This document shows, in pieces, positions 1 through 11,151 of a stretch of 64,000 bases of DNA (the first letter of the stretch is position 1; each line of letters begins with the position of its first letter). The notes under the pieces are model-generated. The model searched no databases. It saw only the letters and a list, made by a program, of their open reading frames with translations, and was not told the DNA's origin. Both the position numbers and the translations under genes were made by a program. Origin of the DNA: Jaltomata sinuosa (lineage: Eukaryota > Streptophyta > Magnoliopsida > Solanales > Solanaceae); the NCBI GenBank assembly GCA_003996215.1, contig QJPP01000858.1, positions 372,001-436,000 of the forward strand, given 5' to 3'.

Positions 1-1231
1 TCTCCTCATCTTGTTCAACAGTAATGCCTTTGACTGATATAAGAATGTATCTTAACAGCCTTAGCAAAAACTGTTCCAAAAAAATTTAGTAGTTAGTAAA
101 CTAAGTATAGATAATTAACATGAAGATTGAAAAAGAAAACTAAAACCACTTGTTCACCTGTAGAATATGGGGCTTCCTTGAAAATGTCACCAAACATTAA
201 GTTGATACAGTGAGCAGCACAAGGAGTCCAGAAAATATGCGGGTACACTCCCCTCAACAACTCACCCGCTTTTTTATTCTCACTTGCATTATCAGTCACA
301 ACTTGCACCACATTTTCCTTCCCAATTTTCAAGATTGTATTCTCAAACAATTTGAACATTTTAGTAGCATCAGTGGAAGAGTCACTAGCATCATAAGACT
401 CAAGGAACACACTCCCCATCGGAGAATTCACCAAAACATTGATTACCATTTTTCCATTTCTGGCTGTCCATTTATCCATCATAATGGAACAACCATAGTT
501 TTTCCATTGAACCTTATGAGCCTCAACAATCTTATTTGTTTTCTCCACCTCCTTTTTTAGACAAGGAACTCTAACTTCATGATAGGTTGGAGGCTTCATT
601 CCTGGGCCATATTGGCCTACTGCCTCAATAAATTCACCAAAGCTCTTAGAATAATTAACACAATTAAAAGGGAGCCCTGCATCATACATCCACCTTGCAA
701 AAGCGGATACAACACGCTCCCTTAAAATCTTCCTCGAAGATTCTAAATCAATGACTCCACCTTTTCTCTTTTCATTGGGTTTTTGCGAGAAATAGAGATT
801 GAGAGGACCTCTAACATTGCTAGCGGTGGATGATCCACTCTCGCTAGTTGAAGACTTCCGTTGAGATTTTGAAGGAGGCCCAATTGGCATATTCACTTCA
901 GCTTCATCATCGTCCATTTCATCATCATCAAGATTAACCATAGGTGTTTCATGGTTCATTTGAGTTTTAAACTCATTTTTTTCGTAACATACTCTCTCAT
1001 TTCCTCAACAACATCCGGGACATTTGGACACACTTTGACATCTTTATAGCCACCAATCAGATGCTTCTTGTGGCGAAAGATTCCACTATTGTATATATTA
1101 TCACAAAAGATACATTTAACTTTTGAGGTACTGCCCATTGCAGTTCCATATGCCCAAGCTGGGTCCTTTTTTGTGACATTGATCCAAGAGTTGAAGTCAC
1201 TACAAGCAAAAACAGTTGACAACATAGACAA
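1..1231 (-). pseudogene. hAT transposase (BED zinc finger + DUF659), frameshifted and truncated
   Basis: The N-terminal part (1231 to about 985) is a BED-type zinc finger: a DPAWAYG start, a CIFC cysteine pair and a later histidine pair. After an acidic and Ser-rich linker, 959 to about 160 encodes a DUF659 (hAT transposase) block with WTARNGKMVINVLVNSP and VVTDNASENKKAG motifs and the HCINLMFGDI segment. The two parts are in different frames; the shift maps to a run of seven T at 976-982, where one missing base would explain it. A probable intron runs from about 159 to 71. The next exon starts FAKAVKIHSYISQR and then loses frame near base 26, again explained by one missing base. The catalytic core and the C-terminal dimerisation region would be left of the window. 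The copy is dead. Confidence 0.8.
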
Positions 1232-1265
1232 AACAACAAATCAGTGAAAAAAAACAGAGCATAAA

Positions 1266-1580
1266 CCCTAGTCCCGAAGCAGTTGCTGAAAGCAGGGGAA
1301 AAAAACCCCTAAGCAGTCGCTGAAAACAGGGGAAAAAAACCCTAAGCAGTCGCTGAAACAGAGTCCAGAGAAAAGAAAAGAAAGGAGGAGGAGGAGGAGG
1401 AGGAGGAGGATCTTACCGTTTTTGTCGCAGCAACAGTTTTGAGATGTTTGAGTCGCAGCAGAAGAAGAAGAGGGAGAGGAGGAGGAGGAGGAGGAGGAGG
1501 AGGAGGATGATCTTACCGTTTGAGTTGCAGCAACAATTTTGAGATGTTTGAGTCGTAGCAAAAGAAGAAGAGGGAAATGT
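1266..1580. repeat. Tandem repeats: AAGCAGTCGCTGAAA units, then GGA-rich duplicated block
   Basis: Three short repeats of an AAGCAGTCGCTGAAA unit (1266-1355) are followed by two copies of a block of about 100 bp (about 1390-1480 and 1490-1580). Each block has a GGA microsatellite, a TCTTACCGTTT motif and a TTTTGAGATGTTTGAGTCG stretch. The block lies between the transposase start and the element end, so it is part of the hAT 5' region. The two copies differ at several positions, so the duplication is not very recent. Confidence 0.7.
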
Positions 1581-1919
1581 TTGAGACTTTGAGTCGCAGT
1601 AGACAAGTATATTTTACAGAAGTTTTTTGAAAACCCTAACAACGCTTAAGCGCGCTTTTTTGTCGCTCTGCTTTAAGCGTGCTTCGCCTATTGAAGCACA
1701 CTTTTTCACCCGTGTCTCGCTTCAGAGCATAAAAGCGCAGAGCTTGCGCCTCGCCTCGCTTTACGCTTTAAGCGCGCTTCTGGTCGCTTTTCACAACACT
1801 GGTGTGAACCACAGTGTGTGAGCTACCAACATTCCTTCATTCTTAACCCCAGCTACTACCTTCAGCGGTAGCTAATACCCACTATTTCTTCCTTCCCTTC
1901 TTTTTAAGCTCCATTAGAC

Positions 1920-3900
1920 ATGGGAGAGAATGGGATTTTCTTCAACGCATGCTTTAAGTCCTTTGACATCACAAGATGGACTACAAGCAAAACAACTTGG
2001 TATGAGTGGGTCGAAAGGAGTCGTAGATCAATGAGAAGATCATAGATGAGCAGTAAGGCTATGGAATGGATATGTGTCACGTTGAAGGAAGCATCAAGAG
2101 GCTAAAAGAATGTGATCAGAAGGTGGAGAATGGCAGAAAGAGGAGCAGAGCATTTTAGCACAAGGAAGAGGAATGAACATGGGAGATACATGAGCATCAT
2201 CTCTTTATATAAGGGAGGAAGATCAGTATTAATTATCCCAGAACTTGCTTTAAATGCTGGTTGGTGTGACATTGCCCTCAAGATTGAAAACTTCATTAAA
2301 TGCCCTAAAAGGCGAGAAATGGCTGGCCCTCCAAGTCTAACTGAAGCCAACTACCCATATGCAAGAGCAGTGCAAGACAGCAAATGGCACTCAAAGAACA
2401 TCAACGATGCAGAGGTTAGGAGTAATAAAGGAGGTATCATAATATCCTCAAAACCTGGTGTCCAAGAGGAAGAGGTAGAGCTACTGAATAGATGTCTGGT
2501 GAGAGGAGTTGAGGAGAAGAATCAGGAGAAACCTACGCTGACAGACATTAAGAGATGGTCCTCTTTCTCGTGGAAAGATACCCTCGGGGTGAATGTCTAC
2601 GAGATGAATGAGAACAGATTTCTCTTCGAATTCCCCAACAGATACATGGCGGAACATATTCTGAATAAGCAATGGTTATGACAGAAAAACAATTTCAAAC
2701 TCGAGTGGTGGAATCCTACAATGGGGTGTATTCCAAAATCCAATATCGCGAAGGAGACATGGATCAGAGTAATTGGGATACCTATACACATGTGGTCACG
2801 TAAAACTTTTCAAGAAATTGGAGAGTTTTGTGGGGGTTGGGTGGCTACAAAGGAGGAGACTAAACTCAGAAACCACATGAAGTGGGCCAGAATTTTGGTC
2901 GCGAATGAGGGAAAGAATATCCCAAAAGAAGTAGAAATCTCTCAGAATGGCATCAAGTATTATATTCCGATCTGGGTTGAGCAAAAACCTAGGTTCGATT
3001 TGTCGTCGGAATCGAGTAGCAGAACCACCGGAGAAGAAGCTGGGGGATATCCCGGCAATGCTATGGCACAACGGACATTACACAATACCCTCTGCGACCC
3101 AGTACATAAACCCCACCAATCTTGGGATTTGACAGGCAGAAAGCACGTGGGTGAAGAGGGTTTGACAGCTGCGTTGTTGGATGTACTTCTGTCACGTGAG
3201 AGGCACGTGAGGAGGTTAAATGAAGAAGTGGGCAATGGTCGGAATTTATTGGGCCCAGTTGGGAAAAAATGTGTTCTGCCAGACCTTGCAGCCCACTTTA
3301 TTCTTAATAACTTAAGTGGCCCGGATTCATTATATCAACAACCAGTCGACCTTCTCGAAGAAAGTACGCTGACTTCTGGAAAAGAACAGCACGCAGAACT
3401 CAAAGATGATCAACGATGTTGTCGCTCTGGAAACAATTGAAGAGGGGGGGAAATTCATCGCAAGCTACGACAGGGATGGAGGTACAAGAAATCCCTCGTG
3501 GAGATGACAGTTGGCTTGAGAAAGGTTCTACAACCATTGTTATTCAAAATTCACCCGAAGACATAGAGAACTGGGAGGTACAGGATGCCGAATCCCTCCT
3601 TGTACAGTCCCAATTAAAGTTACAAGGCAAAGAGAAAGAGACTTCAGCATGGGTGAGACAAAACATGATAAAGCTTGGGAAAATCTTGGGGGCTGACTTT
3701 CAGGGTCATGAGGAAGAAGCACTGGAATTGCTACTGCAGGTGGATAGTAGCAGAGTGGCAAGAAGAATGGAGGCTGAGGAGATCTGTAAAAAGACCAAAT
3801 TCAAAGGAGCTCAGGAACTGAAAAGCTTGGTGGCATTCGATGTTAAATTCAAAAGTGGGGGAAACAGGGCAAGGGGGAGAAACAATTCTCACTGTTCTTA
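1920..3900 (+). pseudogene. LINE ORF1 (DUF4283-type gag-like protein), broken
   Basis: The start at 1920 gives MGENGIFFNACFKSF followed by a TTWYEWVERSRR block, as seen at the start of plant LINE ORF1 proteins. In-frame stops follow at 2043 and about 2100. From 2112 the frame continues through the DUF4283 region (NRFLFEFPNRYMAEHIL). A TGA at 2679 interrupts it, and the same frame resumes with the WIRVIGIPIHMWSRKTF motif. Around 3420-3440 the frame changes, and a last segment continues to 3900 with Glu/Lys-rich sequence. The protein would bind LINE RNA. It cannot be made intact here. Confidence 0.75.
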
Positions 3901-3902
3901 AT

Positions 3903-6900
3903 GAAGTTCAATCTAATTTCATGGAACGCAAGGGGATTGAACTGCAGAGATAAACGAAAACTTATCAAGAGTATGGTTTCAGAGTGGAATGCAGATATCT
4001 ACTATTTTCAAGAGACTAAGTTAGAGGGGAACATAACAGAATTGGTCAAAGGAAATTTGGGGTGGGAGATGGATTAGATGTGCACATTTAGAGGCTAGCC
4101 GAACAAGAGGAGGTATTATGATGTTGTGGGATAGCAGAGTATGGAAGCGGGAGGTGGTAGAGATTGGTTCCTACACCCTAACCTGCAAGTTTGAGGCTCA
4201 ACTTCAAAGTTTCTCTTGCTACGTTACTGGGGTATATGCCCCAAATTGTTACATTGGGAGGTGGTCTGTTTGGGGGGAAATTGGTGCTGTTAGAGGTCTT
4301 TTTGAAGGGGCATGGGCTGTTTGCGGAGATTTCAATGTTTGCAGGTTCATTTCTGAAAAGAGGAACTGTGTTAGAAGGACAAAGGGAATGAGATAATTTT
4401 CTGACTTTATTGAAGATATGTGCCTCATAAATCTTCAAATGGAGAATGCAACATACACTTGGTTCAAGGGAGACAATCATGTAGCAGCATCTAGAATAGA
4501 CAGAGTTCTGATTTCTGAGGAGTGGGATGAAAGCTTCAACAATCTAAAACATATCCCTCTTCAGATGATTACTTCAGATCATGTTCCATTAGCTCTACAA
4601 GGTGGTACTTGGAACAAAAATAGAAGGTACTTCAAGTTCAAAAATTGGTGGTTGGGCACTGAGGGTTTTACTGAAAGAGTTGAAAGAGTTGAAAGAGTTA
4701 GAGACTGGTGGAATGGATTCAACTTTTGTTCTGGCCTGCAAAATGAAGGCTCTAAAGAACAAACTCAAGGAGTGGAGTAGAGAAGAGCAAGGGAACCTTG
4801 GAGCACAGTGGAAAAAACTGCTAGGAAGAATGGCAGAATTTGAAGCAGTATCAAAAGTCGGAATACTTTCAGAAGATGAGTCAGCTAGTAAAGGTGCACT
4901 ACTTGTACAATATGAGAACCTGGTCAAAAAAGAAGAAATAGCTTGGAGACAAAGATCAAGAGCTCTATGGCTGAAAGAGGGGGACAGAAACACAAAATAC
5001 TTCCACAGAACCGCGAATTACCACAAGAGATACAGTAATATTGATCAACTAGAGGTTCAAGGAGAAATTACTCAAGATACAAACAGGATTGAAAAGGAGA
5101 TTGTAGAATTCTACCAGAAGCTATATACGGAAACAACACATTGGAGACCTGCCAGTAACTTTCCCAACTATCCGGTGCTCTCAATAGAGGAGAAAGAGAG
5201 TTTGCAGGGTAAGTTTGAAGAAGAGGAAGTGCTAAGGTGGCTGAAGCTATGTGCTATGGATAAGGCCCCTGGGCCTCATGGTTTCACCATGGTTTTTTTC
5301 ATAAAATGTTGGGAAGTAGTAAAGCAGGACATATTGAGGGCCTTTCAAAATTTCTATGATCATGAAATGTTTGAAAGAAGCTTCAATGCAACCTTCATAG
5401 CCCTTATTCCAAAAAAGAAGGGTGCCATTGAGTTGAGGGATTTCAGACCAATCAGCCTGATTGGTAGCATCTACAAAATATTTTCTAAAGTCCTGACAGA
5501 AAGGTTGAAAGGGGTGATGGACAAGCTGGTTGATCAACAACAGATGGCCTTTATCAGTGGAAGGCAGATTATGGATGCAGTCTTAGTGACCAATAAAGCA
5601 GTGGGTTCAAGAATCAAACAAAAGAAAGCAGGAATGCTATGCAAGTTAGACATAGAGAAAGCATATGACCATTTGAACTGGGCTATTTACTGGCAGTGTT
5701 GGAAAGTATGGGATTTGGTCAAAAGTGGATCAAGTGGATTAAATACTGCATCTCATCAGTAAACTTCTCTGTGTTGATCAACGGTGCACCAACAGGTTTT
5801 TTTAGAGCTCAAAGGGGTCTCAGACAAGGGGATCCCCTATCCCCCTTCCTATTTTTGTTGGCTATGGAAGGTTTGAATAACATGATTAAAACAGCAAGTA
5901 CTAATGGCTGGATGAAAGGGTTTGAGGTAGCAAGAGAAGGAAAGGAAAGTTTGGAGGTAACTCACCTGCAATATGCAGACGACACCCTCATCTTTTGTGG
6001 CGCTGAAGAAGAACAACTCAAATACCTAAGGGTGATTTTGGTGTTGTTTGAAGGGATCTCTGGCCTCCACATAAACTGGAGGAAGTTTTCTGTATCCTAT
6101 AAATGAAGTGGCCAATATGGAGATTCTTAACTCAATCCTAGGTGGACAGGTTGGTACTCTCCCAGCTATTTATCTCGGGATGCCTTTGGGAGCTAAAACC
6201 AAATCCAAAGAAATATGGGACTCTGTGATTGAAAGAAGTGAAAAGAAGCTAGCGAGATGGAAGGGACAATACCTAATCAATTCAGTCCTAGATGCCTTGC
6301 CAACCTATATGATGTCTCTGTTTCCTATTTCTGCGGGGGTTATCAACAGGATAGACAGAATCAGAAGGAAGTTTTTATGGCAGGGAAACAAAGATAGGAA
6401 AGGCTATAACCTTGTTAAATGGAATGACCTGTTAGTAGATAAAAGATTTGGGGGATTGAGAATTAAGAATCTGAAAAATCACAGTAAGGCCCTCAGAATG
6501 AAATGGTCGTGGAAGTATGCCAATGAAAAGCAAATGTTGTGGGGTAAAGTTATTGAAGCTAAATATGAGGAGGAGGACAGGTGGATGAGCAAGGAAATTA
6601 CTGCTCCTTATGGTGTGAATTTGTGGAGATCTATCAGAAGTCTATGGAGTGAACTCAAGGATAACACCAAGATCAAACTTAATGATGGGAGCAAGACAAG
6701 ATTCTGGTATGATGATTGGCATGAGGCAGGTACAATGATAAGTCTATTCCCAGACATTCACTATCTTGTGTCACAACAACAAAGGTCCATAGCAGAAATG
6801 TGGACTCCAGAAGGGTGGGAGGTCAACTTTAGAAGGCAGATTAATGACTGGGAAATTACAAGGGTTGCAGATTTTTCAGTTTAATTGGTCAGTTTAAAGG

Positions 6901-7490
6901 TACACAAGAAGGGACTGATGAGCTATGGTGGCAGGGTACTGAAAAAGGGGCTTTCAAGGTGGGAAAAGCATACAAAAAGATGAACAACAACAGCCAACTG
7001 ATCACCAATTGGCCTTGGAAAAACATCTGGAAGACTAAAATACCTTACAAGGTAGCCTGTTTCGTTTGGCTCCTATCTAAGGAAGCAGTTCTCACAAAGG
7101 AAAATTTGATGAAGAGGGGGTTAACATTAAGTCCCAGTTGTGTTTTTTGTGGAGAGCAGACAGAACAGTTACACACTTATTCCTTCATTGCAAGATCACT
7201 GGACAGCTTTGGAGACTATTCTCAAGTCTCAAAGACACTTCCTGGACTATGCCAGGGAGCGTTACAGAGACATTGCAAAGCTGAGAAGAAGTTGGGATGC
7301 AAGCAAAAGACAGAAGAAGGTGGATAATCATTCCAGCTACAATATGGTGGACTATATGGAAGGAGAGAAACTTCAGTGTTTTTGAGAACATAGAGAATAG
7401 TTTTGAGCAGGTCAAGCTTAATTGTATCTTGACCTTATGTTTTTGGTGTAACCAGATATGGTCTATGATCCTGTGTCTATTATTGATGTC
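3903..7490 (+). pseudogene. LINE ORF2 (AP endonuclease, reverse transcriptase, zf-RVT), broken
   Basis: It starts at 3903 with KFNLISWNARGLN and QETK, the AP-endonuclease N terminus. A frameshift near 4068 follows, then GVYAPN, GDFN and SDHVPL complete the endonuclease motifs. Reverse transcriptase starts at about 5170: DKAPGPHGFT, FRPISLIGSIYKIFSKVL, the CKLDIEKAYDHLNW box, a frame change near 5695, QRGLRQGDPLSPFLF, and the catalytic YADD at about 5975. After another shift at about 6106 the thumb region follows (YLGMPLGAKTKSKEIW), and near 7000-7200 a zf-RVT domain (WKTKIPYKVACFVWLL, then CVFCGEQTEQLH). At least four frame changes and stops show decay. The function would have been target-primed reverse transcription. 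Confidence 0.85.
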
Positions 7491-7619
7491 TTAGGTTCAT
7501 TATAGACATAGGATCATAGGATCTGGATTTCTTCTGTAAATATGACTGCAGTACAGCCTTTTTACTGTATTGTTTTGTTACTTATAATATATATACAAAG
7601 TTACCAGCTTAAAAAAAAG

Positions 7620-7812
7620 AAGCTAAATGGGTTCTCCCACCTATCTTACTAGTCTTTTGGATTGGGATCTCCCATTTGGTCTATAAACACTTGGTATGAG
7701 CCCATCTGCCCCAGCCTTGGCGAGCAACCTGTGCTTGTAGGCTCGAGTAGTTGTCCAGTGGATTATTCAAGGTGCGTGCAAGCAAGCCTGGACACCACAT
7801 ATTGGAAAAAGA
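7620..7812 (+). mobile_element. SINE-like repeat (SolS/TS-type), diverged
   Basis: The 3' half has CAAGGTGCGTGCAAGC followed by a GGACACCAC block and an A-rich tail (about 7803-7818). From memory this resembles the 3' region of tRNA-derived Solanaceae SINEs. The same consensus appears inverted at 31876-32035. The repeat starts immediately after the LINE tail. No target duplication was resolved. The family name is an inference. Confidence 0.5.
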
Positions 7813-7986
7813 AAAAGCAAGACAAGTCAAATAGCTGAGTTGAAATTGAAAATATGAGAGTACCTAATATGCACCTTCATAGTTGTAAAGTTATTTATTC
7901 TATGAACTGCTGTGCAATTAACAAATTAACTTATGCTTTTGCCATTAATAATCTGATATATGTATTTGTCATTCATTATGGTGCAG

Positions 7987-8515
7987 TCAGTAATGCCTGA
8001 GGATGCCCTAATTGGTGCTTGGAGAAGATCTTCCCACAATCTTTGGATCAAAAGACTGCGCAGGGCGTCAACTTTGTCAGAGATTTTACAGGTGACAAAT
8101 GCTGCCTGTCCTTCAGTATCTTTTGATAATTGGTCTCAATTTCTCAGGAGTTGCATTTAGGAGAGCAGAAATAAGCATAGATTCGTAGAGTCTATATCAA
8201 AACCTTTCTAACTGCTGCTAGATCTGTATTGTGTTTGACATTATTTTCGTAGAAATTTGACCTAACATGTGTCACATAAGTGGACTTCTATTTTGGAATC
8301 TATCGTAGGTTCTTGCTGATTTTGTCACTGCTATCAATGAGGACTGGTTGTGTGAATCTGGTCATACTTTGGGCTCGAATTATGACCCAGAAGAAATTAT
8401 TGCAAGCTTTTCAAGCATGCCCCAGACTTCATCTGCAGTTGCATTTTGGTTGGTCAAGTTGGATGCTTTGGTCGGACCCCACTTGGAAAGTGCCATTAGC
8501 ACTATACAAGTCTAA
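7987..8515 (+). CDS. C-terminal exons of an RLT3-like homeobox-DDT protein (partial gene)
   Basis: Two exons join in frame. Exon A is 7987-8091 (35 codons, after a TGGTGCAG acceptor, ending TTACAG before GTGACA). Exon B is 8309-8515 (69 codons including TAA). The intron 8092-8308 is phase 0 with GT-AG ends. The product reads VMPEDALIGAWRRSSHNLW, then LADFVTAINEDWL, then AVAFWLVKLDALVGPHLES. I associate this with the C-terminal WHIM/WSD-like region of the plant RINGLET-type proteins, chromatin factors that partner ISWI remodellers; RLT3 is the closest in memory. The rest of the gene, with homeobox and DDT domains, must lie left of the window or be lost. The intron before 7987 would then hold the hAT, LINE and SINE insertions. 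It could also be a stranded gene fragment. Identity is tentative; the exon structure is clear. Confidence 0.5.
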
Positions 8516-8877
8516 AGGTGTGATACTTTCTTTAGTTTGATTAAGTTCCTTCTACTTTTGTGTCGTTGCACTTTTTTCCCATAAATCATGAATCCTTCTA
8601 TTTATATTTTTTCCCAGTTAGGCTTGGTGTATGCCAAGTAATGCATCTCTCAAAGTAGTTCTTCACAAATTTCTCTCCCGAGTCCTGACAGGCAAAAAAA
8701 TTCGTTTTTGGACCATTACAACCCTTTCCCGCTGAATATTTGACAGTCATCTTCACTGGTCGTCTGACACATCTCTTGATATGCTTTGACATTTCAGGTA
8801 GACAATATTCTTTAGTTCCCGCCTCCCAGATAAAAAGTACATCAGATCCATCAAACTGCTTTGTGCCAAAATTTAAG
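8516..8877 (+). other. Probable 3' UTR or intron after the RLT3-like stop
   Basis: No coding signal is visible. The stretch has several T-rich blocks that could serve as acceptor tracts (for example before 8809). It is bounded by the stop codon at 8513 and by an exon-like open segment at 8878. Confidence 0.3.
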
Positions 8878-9023
8878 ATATTTGGAGAGAGGTTATTCCT
8901 GTCATTAACCCTGAAGGAATCATGCTGCTTATGGCTACAAGTTCAATGGAAAGCTTTATGATTTTTTTGGAAAGTAAAGCAGAAAATACGACAGTTCAGC
9001 AATTGGTTCAACAATCGAAGCTG
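8878..9023 (+). other. Exon-like open segment, function unknown
   Basis: Between a possible acceptor (TTTAAG) and a donor-like CTG/GTATAT boundary there is an open frame reading VIPVINPEGIMLLMATSSM and then LESKAENTTVQQLVQQSKL. The composition looks like real protein, with balanced residues and no low complexity. I do not recognise the family. No matching neighbour exon was found on either side. It may be an alternative 3' exon of the RLT3-like gene or a relic of another gene. Confidence 0.25.
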
Positions 9024-9301
9024 GTATATGTACAATATTACTCCCCGGCATCCATTTTTGTTATCATCACTATACCTAGGATACATGAGTGCTTCTTGAA
9101 TGTACATAATAGTGTAGGTTCTCTTCCTCATCTTCAATCTTCTCCAACCCAATTTTGGCTGTTCTGCTTTATTAGGACTCACTCTTGATTTCTTCACTTG
9201 TATTAGCACATTCCTTGTAAGATAAAACTGTGATACATGTTTCTCTTGGCGGCAAAATAATAGAAATTTAATGGGAGCTGTTCAATGCTTCCGTTTCAGA
9301 T

Positions 9302-9327
9302 TCTCTCTCTCTCTCTCTCTCTCTCTT
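9302..9327. repeat. CT dinucleotide microsatellite
   Basis: About 13 uninterrupted CT units. It lies downstream of the RLT3-like stop. Confidence 0.95.
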
Positions 9328-11151
9328 TGGGTTATTAGTCCAATTATCAAAGGAAGACAGGATTGACCGAGGCTGTTCAAACAGGCATAGGCCAAACTCT
9401 GAATCAACTACTGCTAACTCAAGTTGGACGGAAACTCTCCCCCTCTCTCCTCTTTATCTTACGGAGCTATTTTTCATTTCTTGATTTATATTGGCCGCTT
9501 GGCTGCATTAACTGTAATTGTAAAGCTAAGGAGAAGCTGTTGTGAATGAATCCGATCTCGAGAGTAAAGGCGTGCTTGCATTATATGGTAGGAAAGAAAT
9601 GTAAGAGATTCTGAAGAAAGAAGTACATCTATTCAGAAAATTAAGATGCAGAGTCTATTTTAATTTTCACTTTTACTTTAAAGAACTGTTGGAATATGCA
9701 GATTGGAGATTCACTGTTAAGACATTATAGAATCCTTGTAAAAAGAACAAGGACTCAACTTTGTTTTGTTTATTGAACTGTATACTACTATAAGATTGTT
9801 ACCTTTCTAGAAATAGAATTGCATTATAGTCCATTTGTTACGTTTCAATCTCTTATCTAATGCTTTCAGTGCCTATTCTGTTAACTAGTGGAATTTAGCA
9901 TCCACAAAATATGAGTTGATTTGGGGTCTAAGCTTAACGAAGCTAATAGGTGTAACGTGTAAGCTAAGTGGAAAAGAAAAGTGACAACAGGAACTCCTAG
10001 AGCTGCTGAAGCACCTAACCCGGCTGTTACCTCCTTCTACCATCGCCCGCCTGTTAGGAAACTAGAGTTTTTTTCCGGTTTGGGGTCAATCCTTGTGACC
10101 AACCGCACCTATCAAAACTTGGGATAATGAGTCTGCTCGTCTACCCTTCTCCACTTAAATGTGTTTGGAGATAATGAGACTTTACTCTATTCCTCTCCCC
10201 ACTTAAATACCTGGCTTAATTTGCATGACGCAGGCTTGAACCTGAACCCAACGGGGGATCCAACTTCTCTGAAGACATTTTCTTGAAAAACTATGGGCTT
10301 TTAACCCATTTGGCTGCTCGGCCAAAATAATTACCACCACTAGCTAAATATACACTAATTATGTATACACATTTCCGGCTATCATTACGATTATACAGCG
10401 AAAATCTAAAAAATATTATGATTATTTAAGCTCATACAACACCTGAACCCACCTGGGCTCCAACATCTCCAGAATCATGATCTCCCAAGTTTTATCGTCA
10501 GGCAATTTCTCTGGCATCCATGATCACCTAAGTTCTATCTTCGTATTCATGAGAATACGACCAAACATGGTCCATCCTGGTATCACAGTACTCTTGCGGA
10601 AACAAATGAAAAGTACGTATAGACTATGAACAATTGTGTAAAATTGAAAAAGAAGCTAACTCCATACACGTCCAGAAACTCAATACAGTCTTTCTTTACA
10701 CTACAAACACTCTGGATAGCTTCTATGGCCAAAAAGAGACATTTTAATATAAATACAGATTTAAGTAACAGTTCGAGTATTCTCGTTCACCCCTCTTCTT
10801 CCAAATTGGAGTGCTGCAACTGCATCATTCAATAAATATGGACCTAGTTGTATACAACTAATTGATAATGCTCCTACTTGTATTACAAAGTGAAATGAAA
10901 ATTATGTATACAGATAAGTGCAGCAATGCTTCTATGTTTTGGGCAGATCATGTTATGTAGATCTTCCTCATGCTCTTCTTTGGTGCGCCCCCATGAAAGG
11001 GGACTCGTGCATTTCTTTGTATTCTGAAGTTCACAGAAACTAATACGTTAGATCTGCTTCTAGAGAACATTCACAACAGTAGTCAGATAATCATCTATTC
11101 TCTCTCAAGTGAACTGAAGATAAAGACGTCCAGTGCCACAAATTGACTGGA
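9328..11151. other. Convergent intergenic region between the RLT3-like gene and the myosin gene
   Basis: No gene was found. Around 9940-10330 the sequence changes to a more GC-balanced block with phrases such as GCTTGAACCTGAACCCAA, which resembles a tRNA-derived repeat read backwards, but I could not define its ends. The last few hundred bases before 11152 should contain the myosin 3' UTR. Confidence 0.4.

Larger units (their letters stand above)
1..1801 (-). mobile_element. hAT-superfamily DNA transposon, right part only
   Basis: The transposase remnant is described separately. The element appears to end at 1801: read on the minus strand the end begins CAGTGTTGTGAAAAGCGACC, which has the CAGTG start typical of hAT terminal inverted repeats. 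GTGTGAAC follows directly at 1802-1809 and is the candidate 8-bp target duplication. The last 175 bp hold several short AAGCGCGCTT-like motifs (near 1647, 1670 and 1768), as expected of hAT subterminal repeats. The other end lies outside the window, so the duplication cannot be confirmed. The family call rests on the transposase and is solid; the exact end is an inference. Confidence 0.75.
1810..7617 (+). mobile_element. L1-type LINE retrotransposon, near full length, decayed
   Basis: The region has an ORF1 with a DUF4283-like domain, an ORF2 with endonuclease, reverse transcriptase and zf-RVT domains, and a short A-rich tail (AAAAAAAAGAAG near 7610). This is the order of plant L1 LINEs. The 5' end is uncertain: coding similarity starts at about 1920, and I saw no clean target-site duplication. 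Both reading frames carry several stops and frameshifts, so the copy is inactive. It lies just inside the hAT terminus, which suggests adjacent insertions in one host intron or intergenic region. Confidence 0.85.

Noticed and set aside
210..560. Plus-strand open frame of 116 codons
   Set aside because: Antisense to the hAT transposase DUF659 region and without any recognisable domain.
9363..9545. Plus-strand open frame of 60 codons near the CT repeat
   Set aside because: No family match, no splice context, composition not convincing.
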